Origin: Actinomycetes bacterium
GTDB taxonomy: Bacteria > Actinomycetota > Acidimicrobiia > Acidimicrobiales > RAAP-2
Assembly (NCBI GenBank): GCA_021849435.1
Contig: JAJZSX010000106.1
Span: forward strand, 1-7,733
Length of the DNA stretch: 7,733 nucleotides
Direction of reading: 5' to 3'
The notes beneath the pieces were generated by a model. The model was not told where the DNA came from. It did not search any database and saw nothing but the letters and a program-made list of their open reading frames with translations. Shown piece after piece: positions 1 through 6,095 of the stretch; position 1 is the stretch's first letter; every line of letters starts with the position of its first letter. The position numbers and the translations under genes were made by a program.

Positions 1-733
1 AGCCCTCCTGGGCCGCGATCTCCTTCGCACCGAGCTTAAAGAGTCCGTGCTCGTCACACTTGTCAACCAGCGGGGCGTACCGAAAGGCGATCTCGTGTTG
101 CCCGAAGTTGCACTCCCCCTTCAATGACTCGACCTCCATACCGGCGCCGCGCATCGAGCGCCGTATCCGCCCGAGCAGGGGTTCAACGCGTGAGGTCCCC
201 AAGATGGAGTAGTCGACATTGTATTGATTGGCGGGCGTGAGGTCTCGATACCCCGCGTCCCACGCCTCCTCGTAGGTGTCGGCGAAGACGAGGAACTCCA
301 ATTCGGTCCCGGTGAAACCCACCCACCCGCGATCGTCAAGACGTTCGACCTGGCGCTGGAGTATCTGTCGCGGCGACACGGCGACGGCGGCACCGTCAAT
401 GGTTTGAACATCGGCGAACACCACCGCGGTGGATTCGTGCCACGGTACCGCGCGCACGGTCGAGAAGTCGGGTACGAATGCCAGATCACCGTAGCCCCGC
501 TCCCAGGACGTCAGGGCGAAGCCATCGACGGTACGCATGTCGACGTCGGACGCGAGGACATAACTGCAACCCTCTCCTGCGCCTTCGAGGAACTCGCGCG
601 CGAAGAACCGCCCATCGATCCGTTTACCTTGCAGGCGGCCTTGCATGTCGGTGATCGCGAGAATCACCGTGTCGATCTCATCGCGCTCGATAAGTTCGAG
701 TAACACCTCTAGAGACATTCGACCCGTCGTCAT
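1..733 (-). CDS. Glutamine synthetase family protein, N-terminal part (cut by window edge)
   Basis: The first 244 residues read as an ATP-dependent glutamate–amine ligase of the glutamine synthetase family. The N-terminal beta-grasp domain spans about residues 1-110, with the family stretch DMQGRLQGKR at 29-38. The catalytic domain then begins. GTELEF (142-147) supplies the metal ligands Glu144 and Glu146. The stretch KGECNFGQHEIAFRY (205-219) supplies Glu207 and Glu214. This last stretch fits the branch of GS-like enzymes often annotated as γ-glutamylpolyamine or γ-glutamylpuromycin-type synthetases better than the nitrogen-assimilating GlnA, but the amine substrate cannot be read from sequence. 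About 200 C-terminal residues are missing because the gene leaves the window, so this is not a real truncation. The ATG at 733 is preceded by GGAGGAG at 742-736, which fixes the start. It is transcribed divergently from the GNAT gene. Confidence 0.9.
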   Translation of the reverse strand, partial: MTTGRMSLEVLLELIERDEIDTVILAITDMQGRLQGKRIDGRFFAREFLEGAGEGCSYVLASDVDMRTVDGFALTSWERGYGDLAFVPDFSTVRAVPWHESTAVVFADVQTIDGAAVAVSPRQILQRQVERLDDRGWVGFTGTELEFLVFADTYEEAWDAGYRDLTPANQYNVDYSILGTSRVEPLLGRIRRSMRGAGMEVESLKGECNFGQHEIAFRYAPLVDKCDEHGLFKLGAKEIAAQEG

Positions 734-896
734 GGCTCCTCCGCCTGAGCCGCGTGGGCGGCGCACTGATTCCTCACCATATCGGACGCGACGCGTTCAA
801 CTCCAACCGCCGACGACAGCGAGTACCCCCTCGTACCAGGCGTAAAGCGGCTCCGATGGCGTTCTGCAGCCCCCCAACGACTCGTAACATCAAATC
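734..896. other. Divergent intergenic region between GS-like gene and GNAT gene
   Basis: These 163 bp hold the Shine-Dalgarno of the minus-strand GS-like gene (GGAGGAG at 742-736) and a possible −10 for the plus-strand GNAT gene close to its start. I found no convincing −35/−10 pair for the GS-like gene. A short GTAC-N6-GTAC symmetry lies at 823-836 but is too small to call an operator. No credible small ORF is seen. Confidence 0.6.
885..890 (+). promoter_or_regulatory. Candidate −10 for a leaderless GNAT transcript
   Basis: TAACAT fits the TAnnnT pattern of actinobacterial −10 elements. It ends six bases before the GTG at 897, so transcription would start at or next to the start codon. No Shine-Dalgarno is seen in front of this GTG, which agrees with a leaderless mRNA. 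The −35 area (around 861-867) is a poor match, so the call rests on the −10 and its spacing alone. Confidence 0.35.
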
Positions 897-1595
897 GTGC
901 GAGAACAGACCGACGACGTGGACCACGCCCTGTCGTGGGCGACGACGCGCTACGGCGACGCGAGTCCATTCCATTTCTTCACCGTGCGCGAACAATTCGG
1001 CGGCGCGCAACGCGACGGCGACACGATCTGGTTCACGGTCGAACGGGAGGAGGCATTCGGCCTGAGCGCCGGTTCGGCCGCGAGTCCGCTCGACGAATGG
1101 CGAACGTGCCTCATCGTCGACTCGTCACTCGGGGACCGCGCCGGCGAGCTCAGACTGCGGAGCAACTGGGACTTCTACACCCGTCGTACCGAGGCGACTC
1201 ACGATGACGTTGACGTCGTCGAGGTGACCGACGAACTCGCGATCACGGCGCTCCTTGAGCGAGATGCCCCGCGTTCATCGGTCTGGCCCGGAGCGGAGTC
1301 GGTGGTCTCGTGGTACGGCATCTGGGACGGGACGATCCTGAGCGCGGTCGCGGCTCTCACGCGGTGGCGATCGGGCTATCACGTCATAGCCTCCGTGGCC
1401 ACGGCGAGTTCCTACCGTGGCCACGGACTAGCGCGACGCATCATGCGCGGCGTCGTCGGTGCCGCGCACGCGCGCGGCGTGCCCTGGGTCGGACTGGGCG
1501 TCGCCCATTCAAACCACGTCGCCCAGCGCGTCTATCGCGACACGGGATTCACCGAACGGGCCCGATTCTCTCGATACGGGCTCCCCGAGGGTTAG
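897..1595 (+). CDS. GNAT family N-acetyltransferase
   Basis: This 232-residue protein has a GNAT fold in its C-terminal half, roughly residues 105-230. The acetyl-CoA pyrophosphate-binding loop is YRGHGLARRI (173-182), a good match to the R/Q-x-x-G-x-G/A motif A. Motif B follows as SNHVAQRVYRDTGF (205-218), with the usual Asn, the Tyr general-acid position (Tyr213) and the terminal GF. The N-terminal hundred residues are not recognisable; they may bind substrate or be a degenerate second domain. A stop (TAA) in the same frame at 885-887 makes the GTG at 897 the first possible start. The acyl acceptor is unknown. The gene converges on prpE and the two stop codons share bases, leaving no room for a terminator between them. 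GNATs can acetylate the active-site lysine of acyl-CoA synthetases in other bacteria, but the convergent orientation gives only weak support for that here. Confidence 0.85.
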   Translation: MREQTDDVDHALSWATTRYGDASPFHFFTVREQFGGAQRDGDTIWFTVEREEAFGLSAGSAASPLDEWRTCLIVDSSLGDRAGELRLRSNWDFYTRRTEATHDDVDVVEVTDELAITALLERDAPRSSVWPGAESVVSWYGIWDGTILSAVAALTRWRSGYHVIASVATASSYRGHGLARRIMRGVVGAAHARGVPWVGLGVAHSNHVAQRVYRDTGFTERARFSRYGLPEG

Positions 1596-3475
1596 TCCGC
1601 CGGGCGAAGGATCGGACGAAGCGCGTCGAGAGTGGCGGGGTTATCGATTGTCGACGGTACCGGCATGTCGACGCCGTCGGCGATCGCCCGCATCGACTTG
1701 CGCAACACCTTGCCCGATCGAGTCTTGGGCAGCGCGTCCACGATGTCAACCTGACGAAGGCTCGCGACCGCTCCGAGCTGGTCTCGGACCTTCTGGACCA
1801 GTTCAGCCGCGATTTCGTCGTGGTCTCGCTCGACACCGGCCTTCAGGACGGCGAGCCCGCGTGGAATCTGTCCCTTGAGCGCGTCGGCCACACCGATGAC
1901 GGCGCATTCGGCGACGTCGGGGTGCGACGCGATGATTTCCTCGATCTCACCGGTGGAGAGCCGGTGACCCGCCACGTTGATGACGTCGTCGACGCGACCC
2001 ATGACGAAGAGATACCCGTCCTCGTCGAAGTGACCACCGTCTCCCGTCAGGTAGTAACCAGGAGTGTGACTCAGGTACGTGTCAAAGAACTTCTGGTCGT
2101 CGCCCCAGACACCCGCCATGCAGCCTGGCGGCAACGGGAGTTCGATCATGATGAGGCCCTCGGTGTCAGCGGGCGCGCGTTCTCCCGATTCGCCGAAGAT
2201 CTGCACGTTGAATCCGGGCACCGGCACTGTTGGCGACCCCGGCTTGACGACCATCGGTTCCAGACCCATGAGGTTCGCCGCGACGGGCCAGCCAGTCTCG
2301 GTCTGCCACCAGTGATCGATCACCGGGACACCCAACTGTTCGCTCGCCCACGAGTAGGTCTCCGGGTCCAACCGTTCACCGGCGAGGAAGAGGTATTTGA
2401 ACCCTGACAGGTCGTACTGGCCGATCAGGGACCCGGTGGGATCCTCGCGCTTCACGGCACGGAATCCTGTCGGCGCAGTGAACAAGGTCTTCACGCCCCA
2501 TTCGGCAATGACTCGCCAGTACGCCCCGGCGTCGGGTGTCCCAACCGGCTTTCCCTCGTAGAGCAAGGTCGTCGCACCGGCGAGCAACGGCGCGTACACG
2601 ATGTACGAGTGCCCAACGACCCACCCGACGTCAGAGGCCGCCCAGAACACCTCGCCCGCCGTGGTGTCATAGATGTTCGGCATCGACCAGGTCAGTGCGA
2701 CGGCGTGACCACCGTTGTCGCGCACCACTCCCTTGGGTCGACCAGTGGTGCCAGAGGTGTAGAGGATGTAGAGCGGATCCGTGGCCTGAACCGGCACGCA
2801 CGGCGCCGCAGCTGCCGAAGCCATCAAATCGTTCCAATCGAAGTCCCGGCCGACTTCCATCGTGGCTTGCGCCTGGGGCCGTTGCACGATGACGCACGCG
2901 TCGGGATGATGGCTCGCCTCGCTCAGTGCTGCGTCGAGCAACGGCTTGTATTCGATGACGCGACTTACTTCGATGCCGCAGGACGCCGAGACGACGACCT
3001 TCGGTGCCGCATCATTGATACGCATCGCCAACTCGTGCGCCGCGAAGCCGCCGAAGACAACCGAGTGGATGGCGCCAATCCGGGCACAGGCGAGCATCGC
3101 GATGAGCGCCTCGGGAATCATGGGCATGTAGATCACCACGCGGTCGCCCTTGGCGACGTTGAGCGACTGAAGCGCTCCCGCGAACCGGGACACCTCGTCG
3201 AGCAACTCATCGTAGGTATAGACACGCTTTACCCCGGTGACCGGGCTGTCGTAGATCAGCGCGCGCTGGGCACCGCGTCCCGCCTCAACGTGTCGGTCAA
3301 TCGCGTTGTAACACGTGTTCATCACGCCATCGCTGAACCAGCGATAGAGGGGCGCGTTGGCGTCGTCGAGGACGACTGACGGACTCTGGTACCAGGTGAC
3401 GCCCTTAGCGGCCTCGCCCCAGAACTCATTCGGACTCTTGATGCTCTGTTCCCACGCGTCGCGGTATGAACCCAT
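1592..3475 (-). CDS. prpE: Propionate/acetate–CoA ligase (PrpE-type, AMP-forming)
   Basis: This enzyme activates a short-chain carboxylate with ATP and CoA to give acyl-CoA, AMP and pyrophosphate. It covers the full family length (627 residues from the chosen start). Numbered from the ATG at 3490, motifs in order are: the N-terminal ACAS region with NTCYNAIDRHVE (58-69); the phosphate loop YTSGTTGRPKG (244-254); WWQTETGWP (394-402), whose Trp restricts the acyl pocket to short chains; YLTGDGG (480-486); the hinge and CoA region GRVDDVINVAGHR (498-510); and PKTRSGK (588-594), whose Lys594 is the adenylation lysine that acetyltransferases modify in relatives. The wording around NTCYNAIDRHVE and the C-terminal STIDNPATLDALR resembles PrpE/ACSS3 more than Acs, so propionate is the likelier substrate; acetate remains possible. 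I prefer the ATG at 3475 because a G-run precedes it and family proteins begin near MGSYR. The ATG at 3490 would add five residues. No methylcitrate or methylmalonyl genes are in view. Confidence 0.93.
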   Translation of the reverse strand: MGSYRDAWEQSIKSPNEFWGEAAKGVTWYQSPSVVLDDANAPLYRWFSDGVMNTCYNAIDRHVEAGRGAQRALIYDSPVTGVKRVYTYDELLDEVSRFAGALQSLNVAKGDRVVIYMPMIPEALIAMLACARIGAIHSVVFGGFAAHELAMRINDAAPKVVVSASCGIEVSRVIEYKPLLDAALSEASHHPDACVIVQRPQAQATMEVGRDFDWNDLMASAAAAPCVPVQATDPLYILYTSGTTGRPKGVVRDNGGHAVALTWSMPNIYDTTAGEVFWAASDVGWVVGHSYIVYAPLLAGATTLLYEGKPVGTPDAGAYWRVIAEWGVKTLFTAPTGFRAVKREDPTGSLIGQYDLSGFKYLFLAGERLDPETYSWASEQLGVPVIDHWWQTETGWPVAANLMGLEPMVVKPGSPTVPVPGFNVQIFGESGERAPADTEGLIMIELPLPPGCMAGVWGDDQKFFDTYLSHTPGYYLTGDGGHFDEDGYLFVMGRVDDVINVAGHRLSTGEIEEIIASHPDVAECAVIGVADALKGQIPRGLAVLKAGVERDHDEIAAELVQKVRDQLGAVASLRQVDIVDALPKTRSGKVLRKSMRAIADGVDMPVPSTIDNPATLDALRPILRPAD

Positions 3476-3477
3476 GA

Positions 3478-3485
3478 CCCCCCCC
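3478..3485 (-). promoter_or_regulatory. Eight-G tract serving as probable RBS of prpE
   Basis: On the coding strand a run of eight G ends two bases before the ATG at 3475 and can pair with the CCUCC of 16S rRNA through G·U and G–C pairs. The upstream ATG at 3490 has no comparable signal. This favours the 3475 start and places the homopolymer in the leader rather than inside the gene. Confidence 0.5.
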
Positions 3486-3490
3486 ACCAT

Positions 3491-3629
3491 CGCTCGAAAT
3501 GCCTAGGGCTTATCTAGTGGAGATTCGGGGCTCAGCACAACTTCTCGCTAGGGACCTAAGTCCAATCGATGAACTGGGAATTGACTTACCTGGTCAACTG
3601 GGTAGTGCTGCGCTGGGACTCTTGGTCGC
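3491..3629. other. Intergenic region upstream of prpE
   Basis: This 139-bp gap separates the stop of the secreted-protein gene from prpE and should hold the prpE promoter. On the minus strand TTGTGC, an 18-base spacer and TAGATA form a weak −35/−10 candidate near 3540-3511, well short of consensus. Three CTAG tetramers fall at 3503, 3514 and 3548, and the heptamer AACTGGG is repeated directly at 3572 and 3596. No hairpin with a T-tract was found to terminate the secreted-protein gene. Confidence 0.5.
3581..3597. repeat. Inverted repeat TTGAC-N7-GTCAA, possible operator
   Basis: A perfect 5-bp inverted repeat with a 7-bp spacer lies about 105 bp upstream of the prpE start and about 30 bp beyond the stop of the secreted-protein gene. 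The size would suit a dimeric regulator such as a GntR- or TetR-type protein. Short symmetries like this also arise by chance, and no regulator gene is visible in the window. Confidence 0.25.
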
Positions 3630-4337
3630 TCACCCAGTCACGATCGAGGAGTAGGCCACCAAATTCGACGAGGGCGGTGGCGTCACCGAGAACGACTTGC
3701 CCCACCGTGAGAACTTGGTCTTGCCGCTGCCGGTGGTTCCACTCACGACTTCAGAGAGTGGGAGCGCCTTCTTGCCCGACGAGATCGTCAGCACGCTCTT
3801 GGTCTTTGACGTGGTGCTCGTCGCGGGCTTCGTCCAGGTCAAGACGTAGTTCTTGTGACGGTTAGTGGTGAGTGACACACCCTTGACAGCCGGCAAGAAC
3901 GTCGCGAAGGCGGACACGGTGAGATTGGACTGGAACGTCGTGTACGGCGAGGTTCCCGCCTTCATCACGATCACCCTGGTCCCGACCTTCTTCTGCTGGG
4001 CGGCGGTGAGGCCGACCAACGTGGTCAAACCCTTGGCGTTCCCGCTCAGGTAGGCGTTCTTCGCGGTGACCCGGATCTCCACCTTGGCCGTGCCCGAGAC
4101 GAAATACTCCTGTCCGCTCGACGTGCCGAGGTCGGCCGTGACGTGATTCACCGTCTTGCCGGATGTGGACGCAACGACGATATGCACACTCTTCTCACCA
4201 ATCATGGCGTTCTTGGCCGCGGCCAGCACCGTCGACACCGAGACCTTGCTCGACGCCTGCGAAACCGCTGGCGTGAGGACGACGCCTCCGAGGGCGAGCG
4301 AGCTAAGGATGAGAAGGTGCGTTGGTCGAATTGGCAT
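3630..4337 (-). CDS. Secreted protein with signal peptide, possibly LppX/LprG-like fold
   Basis: The 235-residue protein begins with a Sec signal peptide: a short basic start, the hydrophobic stretch LLILSSLALGGVVL (8-21), and a cleavage site predicted after Ala28 (SQA|SS). There is no cysteine anywhere, so no lipobox and no lipid anchor, and no other membrane segment. The mature part is rich in Ser, Thr, Lys and Val, with alternating hydrophobic patterns that suggest a beta-sheet fold. The order of elements (helix around 36-46, beta strands, a leucine-rich stretch 104-114, and a late W-x-K near 212-214) loosely recalls the LppX/LprAFG and LolA-like fold that carries lipids in actinobacteria. 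That is an inference from pattern only, and a plain hypothetical secreted protein is the safe call. It lies 53 bp downstream of the DUF2017 gene on the same strand and may be co-transcribed with clpS. Confidence 0.75.
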   Translation of the reverse strand: MPIRPTHLLILSSLALGGVVLTPAVSQASSKVSVSTVLAAAKNAMIGEKSVHIVVASTSGKTVNHVTADLGTSSGQEYFVSGTAKVEIRVTAKNAYLSGNAKGLTTLVGLTAAQQKKVGTRVIVMKAGTSPYTTFQSNLTVSAFATFLPAVKGVSLTTNRHKNYVLTWTKPATSTTSKTKSVLTISSGKKALPLSEVVSGTTGSGKTKFSRWGKSFSVTPPPSSNLVAYSSIVTG

Positions 4338-4348
4338 TCACCCAGCCT

Positions 4349-4375
4349 ACGGGCTCTAGCGATGGCGTGGCCCGT
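4349..4375 (-). terminator. Candidate hairpin between DUF2017 and secreted-protein genes
   Basis: ACGGGC at 4349-4354 and GCCCGT at 4370-4375 form a perfect 6-bp GC-rich stem around a 15-base loop inside a 53-bp gap. No T-tract follows on the minus strand, so a classical intrinsic terminator is doubtful. It could instead be a leader hairpin or processing site ahead of the secreted-protein gene. Confidence 0.3.
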
Positions 4376-4390
4376 CGGGACCTCGAAGAG

Positions 4391-4822
4391 TCACACCACG
4401 TCGGCGAGTGAGAACAGAAGCGACTGCAGGATCTGGACCTCACCCAGTACGGCTTCGTCAGCGCTATTGATCCGTTCGTCGTTGACCAGTCCATGCGCAC
4501 TGGCGGTCGCACGAAGCGCGACCTGCAGGGTACTCAGCCAGGCCCACGCCTCTCCGTCGTTCAGAAAAGGCTCGTCGACGGTCATCAACGCCAGTTCGGC
4601 GTTGGAGCTCATGTCGTGTTGGCGTGCCAGCGTGAGCAAAGGGTCGTCCTGATCTCGACTCGGGTCAATGGGTCCGTTCAACGTCGTGTTCCACTCATCG
4701 TCGATATCGTTCTCGGCCGCGACCACTCGACGCACCACCGTGCGCACGACATCGCGGCCAGCTTCGTTGAGTCGAACTTCGATGCGGCCGTCGCGGCGCC
4801 GGATGAAGAGCCGTGGCGCCAT
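4391..4822 (-). CDS. DUF2017 family protein, translationally coupled to ClpS
   Basis: This is a 143-residue soluble protein of the DUF2017 family, found beside clpS in many actinobacteria and of unknown function. It begins with a basic strand-like segment (MAPRLFIRRRDGRIEVRL). A DPLLTLARQ motif sits in the middle, followed by a helical segment containing EAWAWLSTLQVALRATASAHG, and the C-terminal helix is hydrophobic. No catalytic motif, signal peptide or membrane segment is visible. The ATG at 4822 overlaps the clpS stop as TGATG, which marks it as the start and implies translational coupling. A reading eight codons longer is possible but would extend into clpS and begin outside the family pattern. 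Co-translation suggests that the protein acts with or on ClpS or the Clp protease, but this rests on context only. Confidence 0.82.
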   Translation of the reverse strand: MAPRLFIRRRDGRIEVRLNEAGRDVVRTVVRRVVAAENDIDDEWNTTLNGPIDPSRDQDDPLLTLARQHDMSSNAELALMTVDEPFLNDGEAWAWLSTLQVALRATASAHGLVNDERINSADEAVLGEVQILQSLLFSLADVV

Positions 4823-5139
4823 CAGGCAGCCTCCTCCACGGTGCACTGGAGTCCCGCGACCTGGATCTTCACGCAGTAACGCTCGGCGCGTTCACGCTCA
4901 CCGGACCAGACAACGGCGCGCCCTTCGTGATGAACCGTCAGCATCAGCTGGGTGCACCTGTTGTTCGAATAGCCGAAGATTCGCTTGAAGATGACCACGA
5001 CCACGTTCATCGGCGTGACCGGATCGTTCCACACGACGACGTTCCACGGTCGTTTCGTCGCCGTCGTGGTCTCACTTGAAACATCAGATTCTGTAGCGAC
5101 ATCGGCGTCAGTCGATCGCCGACGTGTCGTTTGAGCCAT
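4822..5139 (-). CDS. clpS: ATP-dependent Clp protease adaptor ClpS
   Basis: ClpS recognises proteins with bulky hydrophobic N-terminal residues (N-degrons) and hands them to the ClpA/ClpC unfoldase for degradation by ClpP in the cytoplasm. The protein has 105 residues. Residues 1-30 are a polar, Thr/Ser-rich extension of the kind that is normally flexible and enters the unfoldase. The core begins at PWNVVVWNDPVTPMNVV (31-47): Asn38 and Asp39 match the residues that grip the substrate alpha-amino group, and Met44 matches the gatekeeper position. TQLMLTVHHEGRAVV (63-77) holds the second pocket-lining His (His70). The end, QVAGLQCTVEEA, matches the family C-terminus. I chose the ATG at 5139; an adjacent GTG one codon upstream is less likely. 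A promoter candidate lies upstream, and DUF2017 follows with a one-base overlap. Confidence 0.95.
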   Translation of the reverse strand: MAQTTRRRSTDADVATESDVSSETTTATKRPWNVVVWNDPVTPMNVVVVIFKRIFGYSNNRCTQLMLTVHHEGRAVVWSGERERAERYCVKIQVAGLQCTVEEAA

Positions 5140-5180
5140 CACACAGTGTCCCAGAGCGCAGAGGAAAATGAAAGCAGCCG

Positions 5181-5186
5181 TAAAAT
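5181..5186 (+). promoter_or_regulatory. Candidate −10 of the DUF2236 gene
   Basis: TAAAAT is the best plus-strand −10 match in the short divergent region. It would place the transcription start near 5193, giving a leader of about 24 bases that contains the strong Shine-Dalgarno. No good −35 lies at the expected distance (5158-5163). Confidence 0.35.
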
Positions 5187-5212
5187 CTACGAGGCGTGAC
5201 CGAGGAGGACAA
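5184..5212 (-). promoter_or_regulatory. Candidate clpS promoter
   Basis: On the minus strand TTGTCC (5212-5207), a 17-base spacer and TAGATT (5189-5184) form a sigma-70-like −35/−10 pair. The start of transcription would fall near 5177, about 38 bases before the clpS ATG. It overlaps both the −10 candidate and the Shine-Dalgarno of the divergent gene. Confidence 0.4.
5202..5208 (+). promoter_or_regulatory. Strong RBS that sets the DUF2236 start
   Basis: GAGGAGG lies eight bases upstream of the in-frame GTG at 5217. The earlier in-frame GTG at 5196 would put this sequence inside the coding region and has no comparable site itself, so 5217 is preferred. Confidence 0.7.
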
Positions 5213-5216
5213 CACG

Positions 5217-6095
5217 GTGCCCCAACCGAGAACCCCGATTCCCGAGCGGATTCGGGTGTGGGCCAACCGATCGATCCGCAATGCCGTCGGTTTAACGCGC
5301 GAACCCCCGGCGATGTGCCTCGACCCGACCGAGTCGTACCAACCGGTCGACGGCGTCGCGCGCCTCGTCCACGGGGACTTGGCGGCCATGCTCATTGGGG
5401 GTATTGGCTCGCTGTTCCTCGAAATGCTGCACCCCTACACGATGGCGGGTGTCGCGCAGCACTCGCGGTACCGCGAAGACACACTTGGTCGAGTGCTCCA
5501 GACCGCGAACTTCATCGGAGACACCACCTACGGATCGCGCAACACTGCCTACGCGTCAATCGAACGGGTGAAAGCGATCCACCTCGCGGTGCGCGGCGTC
5601 GCCGATGACGGCGTGAACTACGAGGCGAGCGACCCGCACCTGCTGTCGTGGGTACACGTCGCCGGCACGACAATCTTCCTCGAGTCCTACCGGCACTTTG
5701 GCCCTAACCAACTTTCTTCGGCCGACGCCGACCGTTACGTGTGCGAAATGGCCAAAGTGGCGGCAGACCTCGGCGGCGAGTCGCCGCCGAAGACGGTAAA
5801 GGAACTACACCACCAGCTACGCGCCTTTCGTCCGGAACTGCGTTTAAGCGCTGACGGCGTCGAAGCGCGCGACTTCCTCATAGCCGGCGTCGGTGGTGGT
5901 CTCGTTCAGCGACTCGCGTATTGGCTGCTCGTCGAAAGCGCCCTCGGCCTACTGCCGGGCTGGGCGCTTGAATCGCTCGGAGTCGCCCAACGAAACCGTT
6001 GGCAACGTCTCATAATCGGAGGCGCCACCCGTGCGATGAACCGAGTACTGCGAGCAGCAGTGCCACCCACGAAACCGGTCACTGCATCAAGCTGA
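5217..6095 (+). CDS. DUF2236 / MpaB-Lcp family oxygenase-like protein
   Basis: The product is a 292-residue, mostly helical protein of the DUF2236 family (MPAB/Lcp catalytic domain), which includes the latex-clearing haem oxygenase Lcp and fungal MpaB. Numbered from the chosen GTG, typical family stretches are LHPYTMAGVAQHSRY (71-85), a GRVLQT segment containing Arg92 and Thr96 in the R-x3-T spacing seen in Lcp, VKAIHLAVRGV (118-128) with His122 as a candidate haem ligand, and YEASDPHLLSWVHVA (135-149). No signal peptide is seen. Hydrophobic segments such as the one around residues 55-70 could be buried helices. Members usually lack a known substrate, so calling it an oxygenase is a family inference. 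It diverges from clpS and converges on the SDR gene with a 17-bp overlap. Starting at the GTG at 5196 would add seven residues. Confidence 0.85.
   Translation: MPQPRTPIPERIRVWANRSIRNAVGLTREPPAMCLDPTESYQPVDGVARLVHGDLAAMLIGGIGSLFLEMLHPYTMAGVAQHSRYREDTLGRVLQTANFIGDTTYGSRNTAYASIERVKAIHLAVRGVADDGVNYEASDPHLLSWVHVAGTTIFLESYRHFGPNQLSSADADRYVCEMAKVAADLGGESPPKTVKELHHQLRAFRPELRLSADGVEARDFLIAGVGGGLVQRLAYWLLVESALGLLPGWALESLGVAQRNRWQRLIIGGATRAMNRVLRAAVPPTKPVTASS

Noticed and set aside
224..703. Plus-strand open frame opposite the GS-like gene
   Set aside because: The minus-strand reading has GS family motifs and a good Shine-Dalgarno, so the plus frame is a shadow.
1575..1615. Search for a bidirectional terminator at the GNAT/prpE junction
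   Set aside because: The stops overlap and no stable stem with T-rich flanks is seen. Any terminator must lie inside one of the coding regions.
1310..2407. Long plus-strand open frame of 365 codons opposite prpE
   Set aside because: It runs antisense to the conserved PrpE frame, its translation is Arg/His/Asp-rich with no family motif, and in GC-rich DNA such open frames arise from codon bias on the other strand.
2609..3379. Second long plus-strand open frame opposite prpE
   Set aside because: It has the same shadow character: no recognisable domain, no ribosome site, and it lies fully within the clear PrpE coding region.
3572..3602. Direct AACTGGG repeats considered as an attachment site or transposon scar
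   Set aside because: They are seven bases only, 24 bp apart, with no integrase, tRNA gene or transposase nearby.
3607..3637. CTGGG/CCCAG symmetry around the end of the secreted-protein gene considered as a terminator
   Set aside because: The stem is only five base pairs with a 15-base loop, overlaps the stop codon and has no T-tract.
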